Source of the DNA: Candidatus Viridilinea mediisalina
Lineage (GTDB): Bacteria; Chloroflexota; Chloroflexia; Chloroflexales; Chloroflexaceae
NCBI RefSeq assembly: GCF_002532535.1
Contig: NZ_NQWI01000017.1
Location: forward strand, 1 to 64,000
Reading direction: 5' to 3'
Length of the DNA stretch: 64,000 nucleotides
The notes beneath the pieces were generated by a model. That model worked only from the letters and a program-made list of their open reading frames with translations. It was not told the origin of the DNA and did not search any database. A program made the position numbers and the translations under genes. Within the stretch, counting starts at the first letter, position 1. Each line of letters begins with the position of its first letter. Of this stretch, positions 26,862 through 35,000 are shown in pieces.

Positions 26862-27041
26862 CTAGAGCAGGGCAATCAGGGAATTGAAGACGAGCATCAC
26901 AGACGAGGCGGCGCTATCCGAATTGTCGAACCAATTGTAGCGCTCCGTACTCAACACCACGAAGTGAACAAGCAGAGCAACCACAAAACCAAGAACCGTA
27001 AAAATCACAATGTTCGTGCGAACTGGACTGCGTGGAGGCAT
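26862..27041 (-). CDS. pufA: Light-harvesting B808-866 alpha polypeptide
   Basis: 59 residues. Reading the minus strand gives MPPRSPVRTNIVIFTVLGF, then VVALLVHFVVLSTERYNW and a short tail. The single membrane helix with its central histidine (LLVHFVV) is the bacteriochlorophyll ligand. It matches the Chloroflexus B808-866 alpha polypeptide closely in the first 37 residues. The tail beyond about residue 44 (SSVMLVFNSLIALL) may be removed on maturation, as I recall for Chloroflexus. The start is fixed by AAGGAG 8 bases upstream. Confidence 0.93.
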   Translation of the reverse strand: MPPRSPVRTNIVIFTVLGFVVALLVHFVVLSTERYNWFDNSDSAASSVMLVFNSLIALL

Positions 27042-27141
27042 AACTCAACTCCTTAGAGGTTATAGGCTTTTGAATCGTTGGGCATCGCCCTGGCGGGCGA
27101 TAGCACGCCCGTCATCCCTAAACCGCTTGCCTCTGAAGGCA

Positions 27142-27303
27142 TTATGGCAACCACGGGCGCCAAATCCAGACCAACAGATGGGCAACGGCTGCGATGGCAC
27201 CAAAACCCCAGAAGGATTTCACCATGATGTCATGCATCAGCCAGTCCTGGTTGTTGAACAGCGAACGCCATTTCGGGGGAACCAGATCGTCATCGTCGCG
27301 CAT
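27142..27303 (-). CDS. pufB: Light-harvesting B808-866 beta polypeptide
   Basis: 53 residues starting [20 protein letters not shown], with two conserved histidines (WLMHDIMV and [17 protein letters not shown]) that ligate the B808 and B866 bacteriochlorophylls. Nearly identical in pattern to the Chloroflexus beta polypeptide. The ATG at 27303 is chosen over an in-frame upstream start at 27330 because it has GGAGG at the right distance and matches the known N-terminus. First gene of the puf operon. Confidence 0.95.
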   Translation of the reverse strand: MRDDDDLVPPKWRSLFNNQDWLMHDIMVKSFWGFGAIAAVAHLLVWIWRPWLP

Positions 27304-27456
27304 GGGCGAACCTCCACTACTTACAGACACGACCCACAGTAGAGAACACCAGGTACGACTAGCGCGCCTGGCGGCGATTGTCGCACCAATCCATACCCGT
27401 GACCGGGATTGGAAACAGAAATGTATCAGATGTTAAAACGTCTTGCTCTGGGCTAA

Positions 27457-27485
27457 ATTATATAGAAGGCAACAAAATTTGTCAA
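27457..27485 (-). promoter_or_regulatory. puf operon promoter, perfect consensus
   Basis: On the minus strand TTGACA (27485-27480), a 17-base spacer, and TATAAT (27462-27457). This predicts transcription from about 27450 and a leader of about 145 bases before pufB. The leader contains CCAGG/CCTGG and CCCG/CGGG inverted repeats that could fold. The rest of the 299-base divergent gap shows no further gene. Confidence 0.75.
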
Positions 27486-27602
27486 TCGTTGCTTTTAAGC
27501 AAAATGTGATGATTTCGCTACCAAACTGCCCGCGCCCCCCAAAAGCCCAAATCCGCCTCCCGACTGAGGGCTTGCCGCCCTTCTGGGTGCTATAGTAGCA
27601 CC

Positions 27603-29375
27603 ATGAATCATCTGCGTCATCTTTGGCCCTACCTTGTGCGCTACCGCCGCGCTATGCTGGCGGGTTTGCTCTGTGCGGCCCTTGGGGCGGGCGTCAGTAC
27701 CTTAGCACCCTTGGTGCTGCGCTTGGCGGTGGATGAATTGACCACTGCTGGCGTGTTGCCCACCCAGTTGCTGCACTATGGTGCCCTGCTGCTGCTGATT
27801 GCACTGGCCGATGGTAGCTTTAAGTTCATCCAGCGCATGCTGATTGCGGGTGCCTCCTATGAGATTGAGCATGATCTGCGCCGCGATCTCTTTGAACACT
27901 ATCTGCGCCTTGATCAAGCCTTTTTTAGCCAGCACCATACCGGCGATCTGATGGCACGGGCTACGAATGATCTGAGTAGTGTGCGCCAGTTGCTTGGCCC
28001 TGGGATTAGTGGCACCGCGACGGCACTGCTTACCTTTGGCGCTGCCGCGATCCTGATGTTGCTGATGCACAGCACCCTAGCCCTCGTGGTGCTACTGCTG
28101 CTGCCTATGACGACGCTGGTCTTTGTGCTGGTAGGTAACCGCATGCGGCGCATCTTTACCAAGGTGCAAGACCAGTTTGGGCTGCTTTCGACCCGCGTCC
28201 AGGAGAATTTTTCGGGTATCCGCACGATTAAAGCCTATGGCCAAGAGGAGGCTGAGTTGGCCGTTTTTGCCGCCGATAATGCACACTACCGCCAACTGAA
28301 TTTGCGCTATGTGCTGCTGAGTGGGGCGCTCTGGCCCACGATGCTGCTCTGCCTCGGCGCAGTAGCCGCTCTGACTCTCTTTGTCGGCGGGCGCTTGGTG
28401 GTGGCTGGGGAGCTTACACTGGGGCAGTTGGTGCAGTTCAATGCCTATGTGGGCTTGCTCACCTTTCCTGTGCTGATGCTGGGCTGGGTGGTTTCACTCT
28501 ATCAACAGGCGGCTGCCTCGATGGGCCGCTTGGTTGAGATATTTCAGGGTAAACCTGCGATTGTGAATCCGCCCACACCACAGCCCTTGCCCACGCCTCG
28601 TGGTGCGGTGACCTTCGATCAGGTGGGGGTGCGCTTTGCCGAGCAGCAGCCTGGATTGGCAGGGTTGCAACGCCCCACCTGGATGCTACGCGATATTTCG
28701 TTCCACATTCCGCCTGGGGGCTCGCTTGCGATCGTAGGAGCAACTGGTAGCGGCAAGACGACTCTGGTCAATCTGTTGGCGCGGGTGCGCGATCCCGATG
28801 CGGGCCAAGTGCTGCTGGATGGCTATGATCTGCGTAGCCTCGATCTAGCCGATCTGCGCCGAGCGGTGGGCTATGTACCCCAAGAGACCTTCCTGTTTAG
28901 TGTAGCGTTGCGCGAGAATGTTGCCTTTGGGGTACAGCAGGTAGAGGAACAGACGCTCGAACATGCGCTTCATGTCTCGCGTTTGGTTAACGATCTTGAA
29001 CAATTCCCCGACGGGATTGATACGCTGGTAGGCGAACGGGGGGTAACTTTGTCGGGTGGGCAGAAGCAGCGTGTCGCAATTGCGCGAGCAATTGTGCGCG
29101 ATCCGGCGATTCTGGTGCTCGACGATGCCCTGAGTAGTGTAGACAGCCACACCGCTGCCGAGATTCTCGCTGGGCTACGCAGCGTCATGCAAGGGCGCAC
29201 GAGCATCATTATTGCCCAGCGGGTCGCCACGGTGCGTGCAGCCGACCAGATCATTGTGCTGCACGAGGGCCAGGTGGCCGAACGGGGTAGCCACAGTGAA
29301 CTCCTACGAATCAATGGCCACTATGCGGCGATGTATCGCCGGGAGTTGCTTGCAGCGGAGCTTGAGGAGTTGTAG
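27603..29375 (+). CDS. ABC exporter half-transporter with degenerate catalytic site
   Basis: 590 residues: six-helix permease domain (1-310) fused to a nucleotide-binding domain. Walker A is VGATGSGKTT (about 378), signature LSGGQKQR (about 482), Walker B ILVLDDALSSVD (about 505). The residue after the Walker B Asp is Asp, not the catalytic Glu. This is the hallmark of the degenerate half of heterodimeric type IV exporters (TM287/288, BmrCD, TmrAB). The likely partner is the ABC gene at 30627. Just upstream is TGCTATAGT, so the message may start at or next to the ATG (leaderless). Substrate unknown. Confidence 0.9.
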   Translation: MNHLRHLWPYLVRYRRAMLAGLLCAALGAGVSTLAPLVLRLAVDELTTAGVLPTQLLHYGALLLLIALADGSFKFIQRMLIAGASYEIEHDLRRDLFEHYLRLDQAFFSQHHTGDLMARATNDLSSVRQLLGPGISGTATALLTFGAAAILMLLMHSTLALVVLLLLPMTTLVFVLVGNRMRRIFTKVQDQFGLLSTRVQENFSGIRTIKAYGQEEAELAVFAADNAHYRQLNLRYVLLSGALWPTMLLCLGAVAALTLFVGGRLVVAGELTLGQLVQFNAYVGLLTFPVLMLGWVVSLYQQAAASMGRLVEIFQGKPAIVNPPTPQPLPTPRGAVTFDQVGVRFAEQQPGLAGLQRPTWMLRDISFHIPPGGSLAIVGATGSGKTTLVNLLARVRDPDAGQVLLDGYDLRSLDLADLRRAVGYVPQETFLFSVALRENVAFGVQQVEEQTLEHALHVSRLVNDLEQFPDGIDTLVGERGVTLSGGQKQRVAIARAIVRDPAILVLDDALSSVDSHTAAEILAGLRSVMQGRTSIIIAQRVATVRAADQIIVLHEGQVAERGSHSELLRINGHYAAMYRRELLAAELEEL

Positions 29376-29403
29376 CTTGGCCTCACGGTGGCTTCAACAG
29401 GCT

Positions 29404-29575
29404 GGCTTCGACAGGCTCAGCCACCGAGCCACCGAGCCACCGAGCCACCGAGCCACCGAGCCACCGAGCCACCGAGCCACCGAGCCACCGAGCCACCGAG
29501 CCACCGAGCCACCGAGCCGCTGGCTGAGCTTGTCGAAGCCAAGCGGTGCGGCCCCGGACTTTTTCGCGCTAACAA
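29404..29575. repeat. Family G element with (CCACCGAG)n interior
   Basis: Arms GGCTTCGACAGGCTCAGCCA (29404-29423) and its near reverse complement (29521-29540) flank about a dozen tandem copies of the 8-mer CCACCGAG (29421-29517). A tail AAGCGGTGCGGCCCCGGAC then CTTTTTCGCGCTAACAA follows to about 29575, shared with the copies at 21298 and (reversed) 25190. Confidence 0.85.
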
Positions 29576-29626
29576 TGTTCTTCGAGGGAGGCTTCGCTTC
29601 CCCTGAATTTCCACTAGGAGCACACG

Positions 29627-30466
29627 ATGATGACAACACCTACGAATACCAACACGCTGATCAACCAGCCGCCGCCGGCAACCCATTTTGCCAAGACCTT
29701 TGTGGCGCTCTTGGGGCTGGGTCTGCTCGGTGTGCTGACGCTGATCCCGTTTATCTTTGATCAGGTAGATGTGTTACCGCCAGAACTGACTGAGCTACCC
29801 ACCCCTGTGCTCATAGCAGTCTTACTGCTCAATCCACTCATATTGCTGGCGATTGCGGTTGCGGTTGGCACGCTGCTGGCCCATCGGGTTGGGTTGCGTT
29901 CGTTAGTGGCAGAGCGGGTGCGCTCAGGTACGGTGATCTGGCCCAATCTACGCCCGCACATACCCATGGCGTTTGTTACTGGCCTTGTGTTGATGTTGAT
30001 CATCACAGGGTTGGATCAACTCATGGATCCTTTTGCTAATGCTGAGTTGATTGGCGAGTTGCCAACGGCAGACAACCCCCTTATGCAATTGGTGATGGGG
30101 GTGCTGTATGGAGGCATTACCGAAGAGTTGTTGCTGCGCTGGGGCTTTATGAGTCTGCTGGTCTGGATGGGCTGGCGGGTGTTTCAACGGGGCACTGGGG
30201 TACCCCATGCGGCACTGGTCTGGACGGCGATCATTGTGGCGGCGATTGCCTTTGGTGTAGGCCACCTGCCAGCGATGGCCTCAATTGTGGTTCTCACGCC
30301 GCTCATTATCGTCCGCACCATTCTGCTGAACGCCTTGGCAGGCATCTACTTTGGCTGGCTCTTCTGGCGCTACAACCTAGAGACGGCGATGGTGAGCCAT
30401 GCCTCGTTCCATGTTGGGATGTTTGTGATCAGTCTGGGTGTGTTGTTGCTTGGGAATGGTTCGTAG
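29627..30466 (+). CDS. CPBP family intramembrane protease
   Basis: 279-residue membrane protein. The CPBP (CAAX protease/bacteriocin-processing, Abi) motifs are present: EELLLRWGFMSLL (motif 1, Glu-Glu), GVGHLP (motif 2 His) and NALAGIYFGWLFWRYNLETAMVSHASFHVG (motif 3, with conserved His). Five to eight helices. AGGAG precedes the start. It sits between the two halves of the ABC exporter, so it may process the exported peptide or confer immunity; that is inference. Confidence 0.85.
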   Translation: MMTTPTNTNTLINQPPPATHFAKTFVALLGLGLLGVLTLIPFIFDQVDVLPPELTELPTPVLIAVLLLNPLILLAIAVAVGTLLAHRVGLRSLVAERVRSGTVIWPNLRPHIPMAFVTGLVLMLIITGLDQLMDPFANAELIGELPTADNPLMQLVMGVLYGGITEELLLRWGFMSLLVWMGWRVFQRGTGVPHAALVWTAIIVAAIAFGVGHLPAMASIVVLTPLIIVRTILLNALAGIYFGWLFWRYNLETAMVSHASFHVGMFVISLGVLLLGNGS

Positions 30467-30472
30467 CCATTT

Positions 30473-30622
30473 TTGGCGGGGAGGCGGAGAGGCGAGGATG
30501 CGGGGAGGTGGAGACGCGGAGAGGCGAGGGGGCGGGGAGGCGGAGAGGCGAGGGGGCGGGGAGGCGGGGATGCGCGGAGGCGCGGAGGCGCGGAGGCGGG
30601 GATGCGGAGAGGCGAGGACGTG
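30473..30622. repeat. GC-rich 7-9 bp tandem repeats before the second ABC gene
   Basis: Words of GGGGAGGCGGAGAGGCGAG and GCGCGGAGGCGCGGAGG type, close to but not identical with the array at 24535-24690. It extends to within a few bases of the ABC start codon and supplies the GAGG that may act as its ribosome binding site. Confidence 0.8.
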
Positions 30623-30626
30623 AGGC

Positions 30627-32414
30627 ATGGCACGAGGTTTCGATAACGACAGCATTATGGGCAAAGCCTACGACGGGCGTCTCATCCGGCGGATGTTGCC
30701 CTTTGTTGCGCCGCACAAGCTGCGGCTGCTGCTGGCGATTGCGCTGCTGATTGGCGCGGCCCTTACTGAGATTGTGCCGCCGCTGTTGGTGCAGCAGGCG
30801 ATTGATGGGCCGATTAGCGCCGGGCAACTTGAGGGGCTTTGGAGCATCTTTGCGCTCTATGCGGGGGTGTTGGTGAGCAACTTTGCCCTGCGGTATCTGC
30901 ACAACTACCTTATCAATAGTGTGGGCCAAGCGGTGATGATGGATTTGCGACTCAAACTTTTTGCACATATGCAACGCTTGAGTCTCAGTTTTCACGACCG
31001 CAACCCGGTGGGGCGCTTGTTGACACGTATCACCAATGATGTGGATGCGCTTAATGAGTTCCTGACTCAGGGCATGGTGATGATTTTGGCCGATCTGGTG
31101 ACGCTCACGGCAATCATTGTGATCATGTTTGTACTCAATTGGCAATTGGCGCTGATTAGTTTAGCGACGTTGCCAGTGTTGGCCCTGATTGTGCTGATCT
31201 ACCAGCGCGTGATGCGTGCAACCTACCGCATCATTCGTGAGCGGCTGGCGCAGATCAATGCCTATCTGAACGAGCAGATTGGTGGCGTGCTGGTGACGCA
31301 ACTCTTTGGCCAAGAGCCGCAGAGCCGTAAGCATTTCGCCCACTTGAGCGGACAGTATGTGGATGCGAATGTTCATGCAGTGCTAATCTTTGCGATCTTT
31401 ATGCCGACGGTGCAATTCATGGCGGCCCTCGCCACAGCGGCGCTGCTCTGGGGTGGCGGTGCGGGCGTCTTGGGGGGATGGGCTTCGTTGGGCATGCTGG
31501 TAGCTTTTGTGCAGTACACGCAACGCGCCTTTGAGCCGATCCGCAACCTGGCCGAACGCTACACGATCCTGCAAGCGGCAATGGCCGCGATGGAGCGCAT
31601 TGTGGGTGTTCTCGATACGCAAGAGGAGGTGCGCGATCCTGAGCAGCCCAAGCGCCTGCCCACGCCGGTGCGCGGCACGATTACGCTTGAGAATGTGGTC
31701 TTTGGCTATGCACCCGACGAACCGGTGTTGCATGGTATCAACCTGCAGATCCCGGCGGGCCAGGCGGTGGCGATTGTGGGGGCCACGGGAGCGGGCAAGA
31801 GCAGCCTCGTGGGTCTCTTGGCGCGCTTCTATGATGTACAGGCGGGGCGGATTATGCTTGATGGAGTGGATATTCGCACGGTGGCCCAGCGCGAGTTGCG
31901 CCGCCACATTGCTGCGGTGCCACAAGATCCGGTCTGTTTTTCGGGTACGATTGCCAGCAACATTCGTCTGCACAGCCAAACGATCAGCGATGAAGCCTTG
32001 CGCCGCGCCGCCGAGTTGGTCAATGCGGCGAGTTTCATCGAGCGCTTGCCGGGCGGCTACGACTACGCAGTGCGCGAACGGGGCAGCAACCTCTCGGTGG
32101 GGCAGCGCCAACTCTTGGCTTTTGCGCGGGCACTGGCCTTCAACCCGGAGGTACTGCTGGTGCTAGACGAAGCCACGAGTAGCGTAGATACTGCGACCGA
32201 GGCGTTGATCCAGGATGCGCTGGAGCGGATGCTGCGCGGGCGCACGAGCATCATTATTGCCCATCGCCTAAGCACGATTCGCCATGTTGATCGGATCATT
32301 GTGCTGCACAAAGGGCGGATTGTTGAAGATGGCAACCATGAGCAATTGCTGGCGCAACGTGGCTACTACTACCGACTTCATTCCGGCTTAGAGCAACAGA
32401 TTGTGGTATCATGA
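30627..32414 (+). CDS. ABC exporter half-transporter with consensus catalytic Glu
   Basis: 595 residues: permease domain then nucleotide-binding domain. Walker A VGATGAGKSS (about 384), signature LSVGQRQL (about 488, the second Gly changed to Val), Walker B VLLVLDEATSSVD with the catalytic Glu. The altered signature here and the Asp-for-Glu change in the 27603 gene would fall in the same composite ATP site of a heterodimer, as in BmrCD. It therefore reads as the partner half, despite the protease gene between them. Confidence 0.9.
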   Translation: MARGFDNDSIMGKAYDGRLIRRMLPFVAPHKLRLLLAIALLIGAALTEIVPPLLVQQAIDGPISAGQLEGLWSIFALYAGVLVSNFALRYLHNYLINSVGQAVMMDLRLKLFAHMQRLSLSFHDRNPVGRLLTRITNDVDALNEFLTQGMVMILADLVTLTAIIVIMFVLNWQLALISLATLPVLALIVLIYQRVMRATYRIIRERLAQINAYLNEQIGGVLVTQLFGQEPQSRKHFAHLSGQYVDANVHAVLIFAIFMPTVQFMAALATAALLWGGGAGVLGGWASLGMLVAFVQYTQRAFEPIRNLAERYTILQAAMAAMERIVGVLDTQEEVRDPEQPKRLPTPVRGTITLENVVFGYAPDEPVLHGINLQIPAGQAVAIVGATGAGKSSLVGLLARFYDVQAGRIMLDGVDIRTVAQRELRRHIAAVPQDPVCFSGTIASNIRLHSQTISDEALRRAAELVNAASFIERLPGGYDYAVRERGSNLSVGQRQLLAFARALAFNPEVLLVLDEATSSVDTATEALIQDALERMLRGRTSIIIAHRLSTIRHVDRIIVLHKGRIVEDGNHEQLLAQRGYYYRLHSGLEQQIVVS

Positions 32415-32761
32415 GGGGGTAGGGGAAGGGCTTTTAGGTAGAGCGTTTTTGCAGAGATGCAGAGCTTTTCACCATTTGCGAGGACGCGAAGACGCGAAGA
32501 CGCGAGGACGCGAAGCCCTCGCCTCTTCGCCTCACGCATCCACGCATCCTCGCAACATGGTAAAGTAACCTTCGGTTTTTCTGAAACCATGCCTCATGCT
32601 GCCTTCCCAACTAGGATTGGAGTTCTGCAGGCCAAGGCCTAAGAGTCTGTCTGAAAAGCTAGTGGGGGTATGCATTGGAGTGCCGGCTTTAGCCGGCTGA
32701 AGCCGGCACTCCAACGCCAGTTCATAGACTTTTCAGACAGCCTCTAAGAACGGAGCATCTT
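32415..32761. repeat. Gap with GACGCGAA array and family B element
   Basis: 32478-32556 holds GAGGACGCGAAGACGCG words followed by inverted CCTCTTCGCCTCACGCATCC. 32644-32743 is a family B element: inverted ends CTGTCTGAAAAG (from 32647) and CTTTTCAGACAG (32729-32740), a core with three GCCGGC sites, and the direct repeat CTAAG on both sides (32639-32643 and 32744-32748). Confidence 0.85.
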
Positions 32762-33454
32762 TTGAGCCTACTGTTGCTAATCCGTCATGGAACCAACGAT
32801 TGGGTCCATGGTCGCCTCGCCGGTTGGACGCCGGGCGTCCATCTGAATGAAGAGGGCTGGCGTCAAGCAGCGCTCCTGAGTGAACGACTTGGCGATCTGC
32901 CCATCAGTGCTATCTATACGAGTCCACTTGAGCGTTGTGTCGAAACAGCCACGGCCATTGCCCAACCGCGCGGGCTTACCTTGCGCTTGGTTGAGCAGAT
33001 TGGCGAGGTGCGTTACGGCGATTGGCAAGGAGCCGAACTGAAAGAGCTATACAAGCACGAATTGTGGCCCGGGGTGCAGCACTATCCAAGTGGTACGCGC
33101 TTTCCCAACGGCGAGACATTGGGTGAAGCCCAGATGCGCATGGTGCAGGCGCTCGATCAGTTGCGGAGCCAACATCCCAACCAGATCATCGCCGTTGTCT
33201 CGCATGCCGACATTATCAAATTGGCGACCGCCTATTATATAGGTATGCACCTTGATCTCTTTCAGCGGCTGGTAATCAACCCCTGCTCACTCACGGCACT
33301 TGCCTTTGAGCGCATGGGCCCCCGGCTGCTGGCCCTGAACGACAGCGGTTCGCTCGAACATCTGCGTCCGCGCCCAGAGGCACCCGCGTCTAGCGCAGCC
33401 CCTTCGTCCTCAGAGGCCGAAGGCGGGCCGCACCCAGAGCAGGAGCATGTCTGA
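32762..33454 (+). CDS. Histidine phosphatase (MSMEG_4193-type phosphomutase)
   Basis: 230 residues. The catalytic RHG motif LLLIRHGTNDW is at the N-terminus, with YTSPLERCVETA, the acid residue in IGEVRYGDWQG, and the second histidine in VVSHADIIKL. It lacks features of a glycolytic mutase, so phosphatase activity on a small molecule is more likely. The start is a TTG with GGAG 6 bases upstream. It overlaps the next gene by 8 bases. The trio with DUF3090 and SCO1664 is a recurring cluster in Actinobacteria, there often near mycothiol genes; its function is not established. Confidence 0.85.
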   Translation: MSLLLLIRHGTNDWVHGRLAGWTPGVHLNEEGWRQAALLSERLGDLPISAIYTSPLERCVETATAIAQPRGLTLRLVEQIGEVRYGDWQGAELKELYKHELWPGVQHYPSGTRFPNGETLGEAQMRMVQALDQLRSQHPNQIIAVVSHADIIKLATAYYIGMHLDLFQRLVINPCSLTALAFERMGPRLLALNDSGSLEHLRPRPEAPASSAAPSSSEAEGGPHPEQEHV

Positions 33455-33983
33455 GTTTACCATTGATCTCGACTCGGTTCAGCGCATCACCGCCGGTGCT
33501 GTTGGCCCCAAAGGCCAGCGGGTCTTCTATGTGCAGGCCCGTCGTGGCGCCCAGATGATTACGCTGCTGGCCGAAAAAGAACAAATTCGCGCCCTTGCCG
33601 ATGCGATTGGACGGCTGCTCGATAGCTTGGCGGAAAAGAATCCCCGTTTGTCTACCTCCGATGATCTGCTGGTGACCGACATGAGCCTGGAGGAGCCCTT
33701 AGAGCCCGAATTCCGCATCGGGCAGATGGGCTTGGGCTACGATAGCGACCGTGACCTTGTGGTACTCTTGGTGCAAGGAACCGTCGCTGAGGAAGAGGAG
33801 GAGGCGCAGACGGCGCGCTTTTCGGCTTCGCGGGCGCAGATGCGCACTTTGGCGAGCCATGCAGCCCAGGTGGTTGCCGCCGGACGGCCCATCTGCGGCA
33901 ACTGTGGGCGTCCGATTGATCCTAGTGGGCACTTCTGCCCTCATCGCAATGGTCATGGCCCGGTGCTCACACCACCAGAGTAG
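33447..33983 (+). CDS. DUF3090 family protein with C-terminal zinc ribbon
   Basis: 178 residues. The N-terminus SEFTIDLDSVQRITAGAVGPKGQRVFYVQARRG is typical of DUF3090. Near the C-terminus CGNCGRPIDPSGHFCPHRNGHG looks like a small zinc-binding knuckle (Cys-X2-Cys and Cys-x-His). Biochemical role unknown. It overlaps the phosphatase gene by 8 bases and is 4 bases before the next gene, so the three are translated together. Confidence 0.85.
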   Translation: MSEFTIDLDSVQRITAGAVGPKGQRVFYVQARRGAQMITLLAEKEQIRALADAIGRLLDSLAEKNPRLSTSDDLLVTDMSLEEPLEPEFRIGQMGLGYDSDRDLVVLLVQGTVAEEEEEAQTARFSASRAQMRTLASHAAQVVAAGRPICGNCGRPIDPSGHFCPHRNGHGPVLTPPE

Positions 33984-33987
33984 TGTC

Positions 33988-34728
33988 ATGGATGATCAAC
34001 CCCAAGCCATTGGTGTCGCCCGCGTGCTTGAGGCACTGGCCAACGGTACGCTGATGCTGGAGGGCGCAATGCCCTTCAGCAGTAATTACACGCTGTTGAC
34101 ACGGGTTGAACACGAAGATGTTGAGCTGTTGGCCATCTACAAGCCGCGCCGTGGCGAACGACCGCTCTGGGATTTCCCCAAGGGGACGCTCTACCGCCGC
34201 GAAGCGGCTGCCTACGTGGTCTCGGAGTGTCTCGGCTTTGGCTTGGTGCCGCCGACGGTGGTGCGCGATGGGCCGTATGGGATTGGCATGCTCCAGTTCT
34301 TCGTTGCCAATGATGATGAAGCGCACCTCTTCACGATGCTCAAAGAGGGTAGCTATGATGAGCGTCTGCGCCAACTCTGCGCCTTCGACTACGTGATTAA
34401 CAATGCCGACCGCAAGAGTGGCCACGGGCTCAAAGGCTTGGATGGCCGACTCTGGGCGATTGACCACGGCATCTGTTTCCACTACGAACTCAAGTTGCGG
34501 ACGGTGCTGTGGGATTTTATGGGGGAGCCCCTTGGCCCAGAGCTGCTGGCCGCGCTCGGCCACCTGCGTACATGCCTTGAGCACCAGCATCCGGCGGTGC
34601 AACTCCTGAACGATCTCTTGGCCAAACCTGAGTTGCGTGCGCTACGGCGGCGTCTCGACCACCTGATTAGCAGCAACGCATTTCCTGAGCCGGGGCCGGG
34701 GCCGAATGTGCCATGGCCGCCAGTGTAG
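33988..34728 (+). CDS. SCO1664-family protein (PI3/4-kinase-like fold)
   Basis: 246 residues. Features resemble atypical kinases: AIYKPRRGERPLWDFPKGTLYRREAAAYVVSE (Lys and Glu of the nucleotide pocket), CAFDYVINNADRKSGH (catalytic-loop-like Asn-Ala-Asp-Arg-Lys) and LWAIDHGICFH (metal-binding Asp). The ATG at 33988 is chosen since homology starts there and it follows the DUF3090 stop directly; the longer open frame upstream is a shadow. Substrate unknown; phosphorylation or adenylylation of a small molecule or protein can be proposed. Confidence 0.85.
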   Translation: MDDQPQAIGVARVLEALANGTLMLEGAMPFSSNYTLLTRVEHEDVELLAIYKPRRGERPLWDFPKGTLYRREAAAYVVSECLGFGLVPPTVVRDGPYGIGMLQFFVANDDEAHLFTMLKEGSYDERLRQLCAFDYVINNADRKSGHGLKGLDGRLWAIDHGICFHYELKLRTVLWDFMGEPLGPELLAALGHLRTCLEHQHPAVQLLNDLLAKPELRALRRRLDHLISSNAFPEPGPGPNVPWPPV

Positions 34729-34824
34729 CGGGAAGTTGCGGGATCGCAAGTATCTCATAGAGCCTGCTTGCGGGCCTTGTAGCTTTATGCCCGGCGAACC
34801 CAAAAATAATTGCTTGTCCGCAAG

Positions 34825-34875
34825 ATGCCAGATATAACGCGGATGGCGCTAGAGCGCCATGTAGTTATCTGGCAT
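34825..34875. repeat. Nested cruciform downstream of the SCO1664-like gene
   Basis: Outer arms ATGCCAGATATAAC (34825-34838) and GTTATCTGGCAT (34864-34875), inner arms ATGGCGCT (34843-34850) and AGCGCCAT (34853-34860). No U-tract. It could be a terminator, a small mobile palindrome, or a site used by the recombinase encoded 330 bases further on. The rest of 34729-35000 shows no gene. Confidence 0.6.
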
Positions 34876-35000
34876 GGATCGTGCAATGATCATATGAGGT
34901 AGATTGAAACGACTACGCTTGCCGATCTTGTGTGCAAGACCTACCGATAGCTGAGATCTCAAATATTCACATTTCTGAACTAGAAAAGGATTGAAGTTTT

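Noticed and set aside
26709..27342. Plus-strand open frames opposite pufA and pufB
   Set aside because: The minus strand holds the known antenna genes with ribosome binding sites; the plus frames have no family match.
29394..29686. Antisense frames of repeated GGSVARWL residues
   Set aside because: They are translations of the CCACCGAG array and not genes.
34825..34875. Intrinsic terminator for the SCO1664-like gene
   Set aside because: No U-tract follows the stem, so it is listed only as a cruciform of unknown role.
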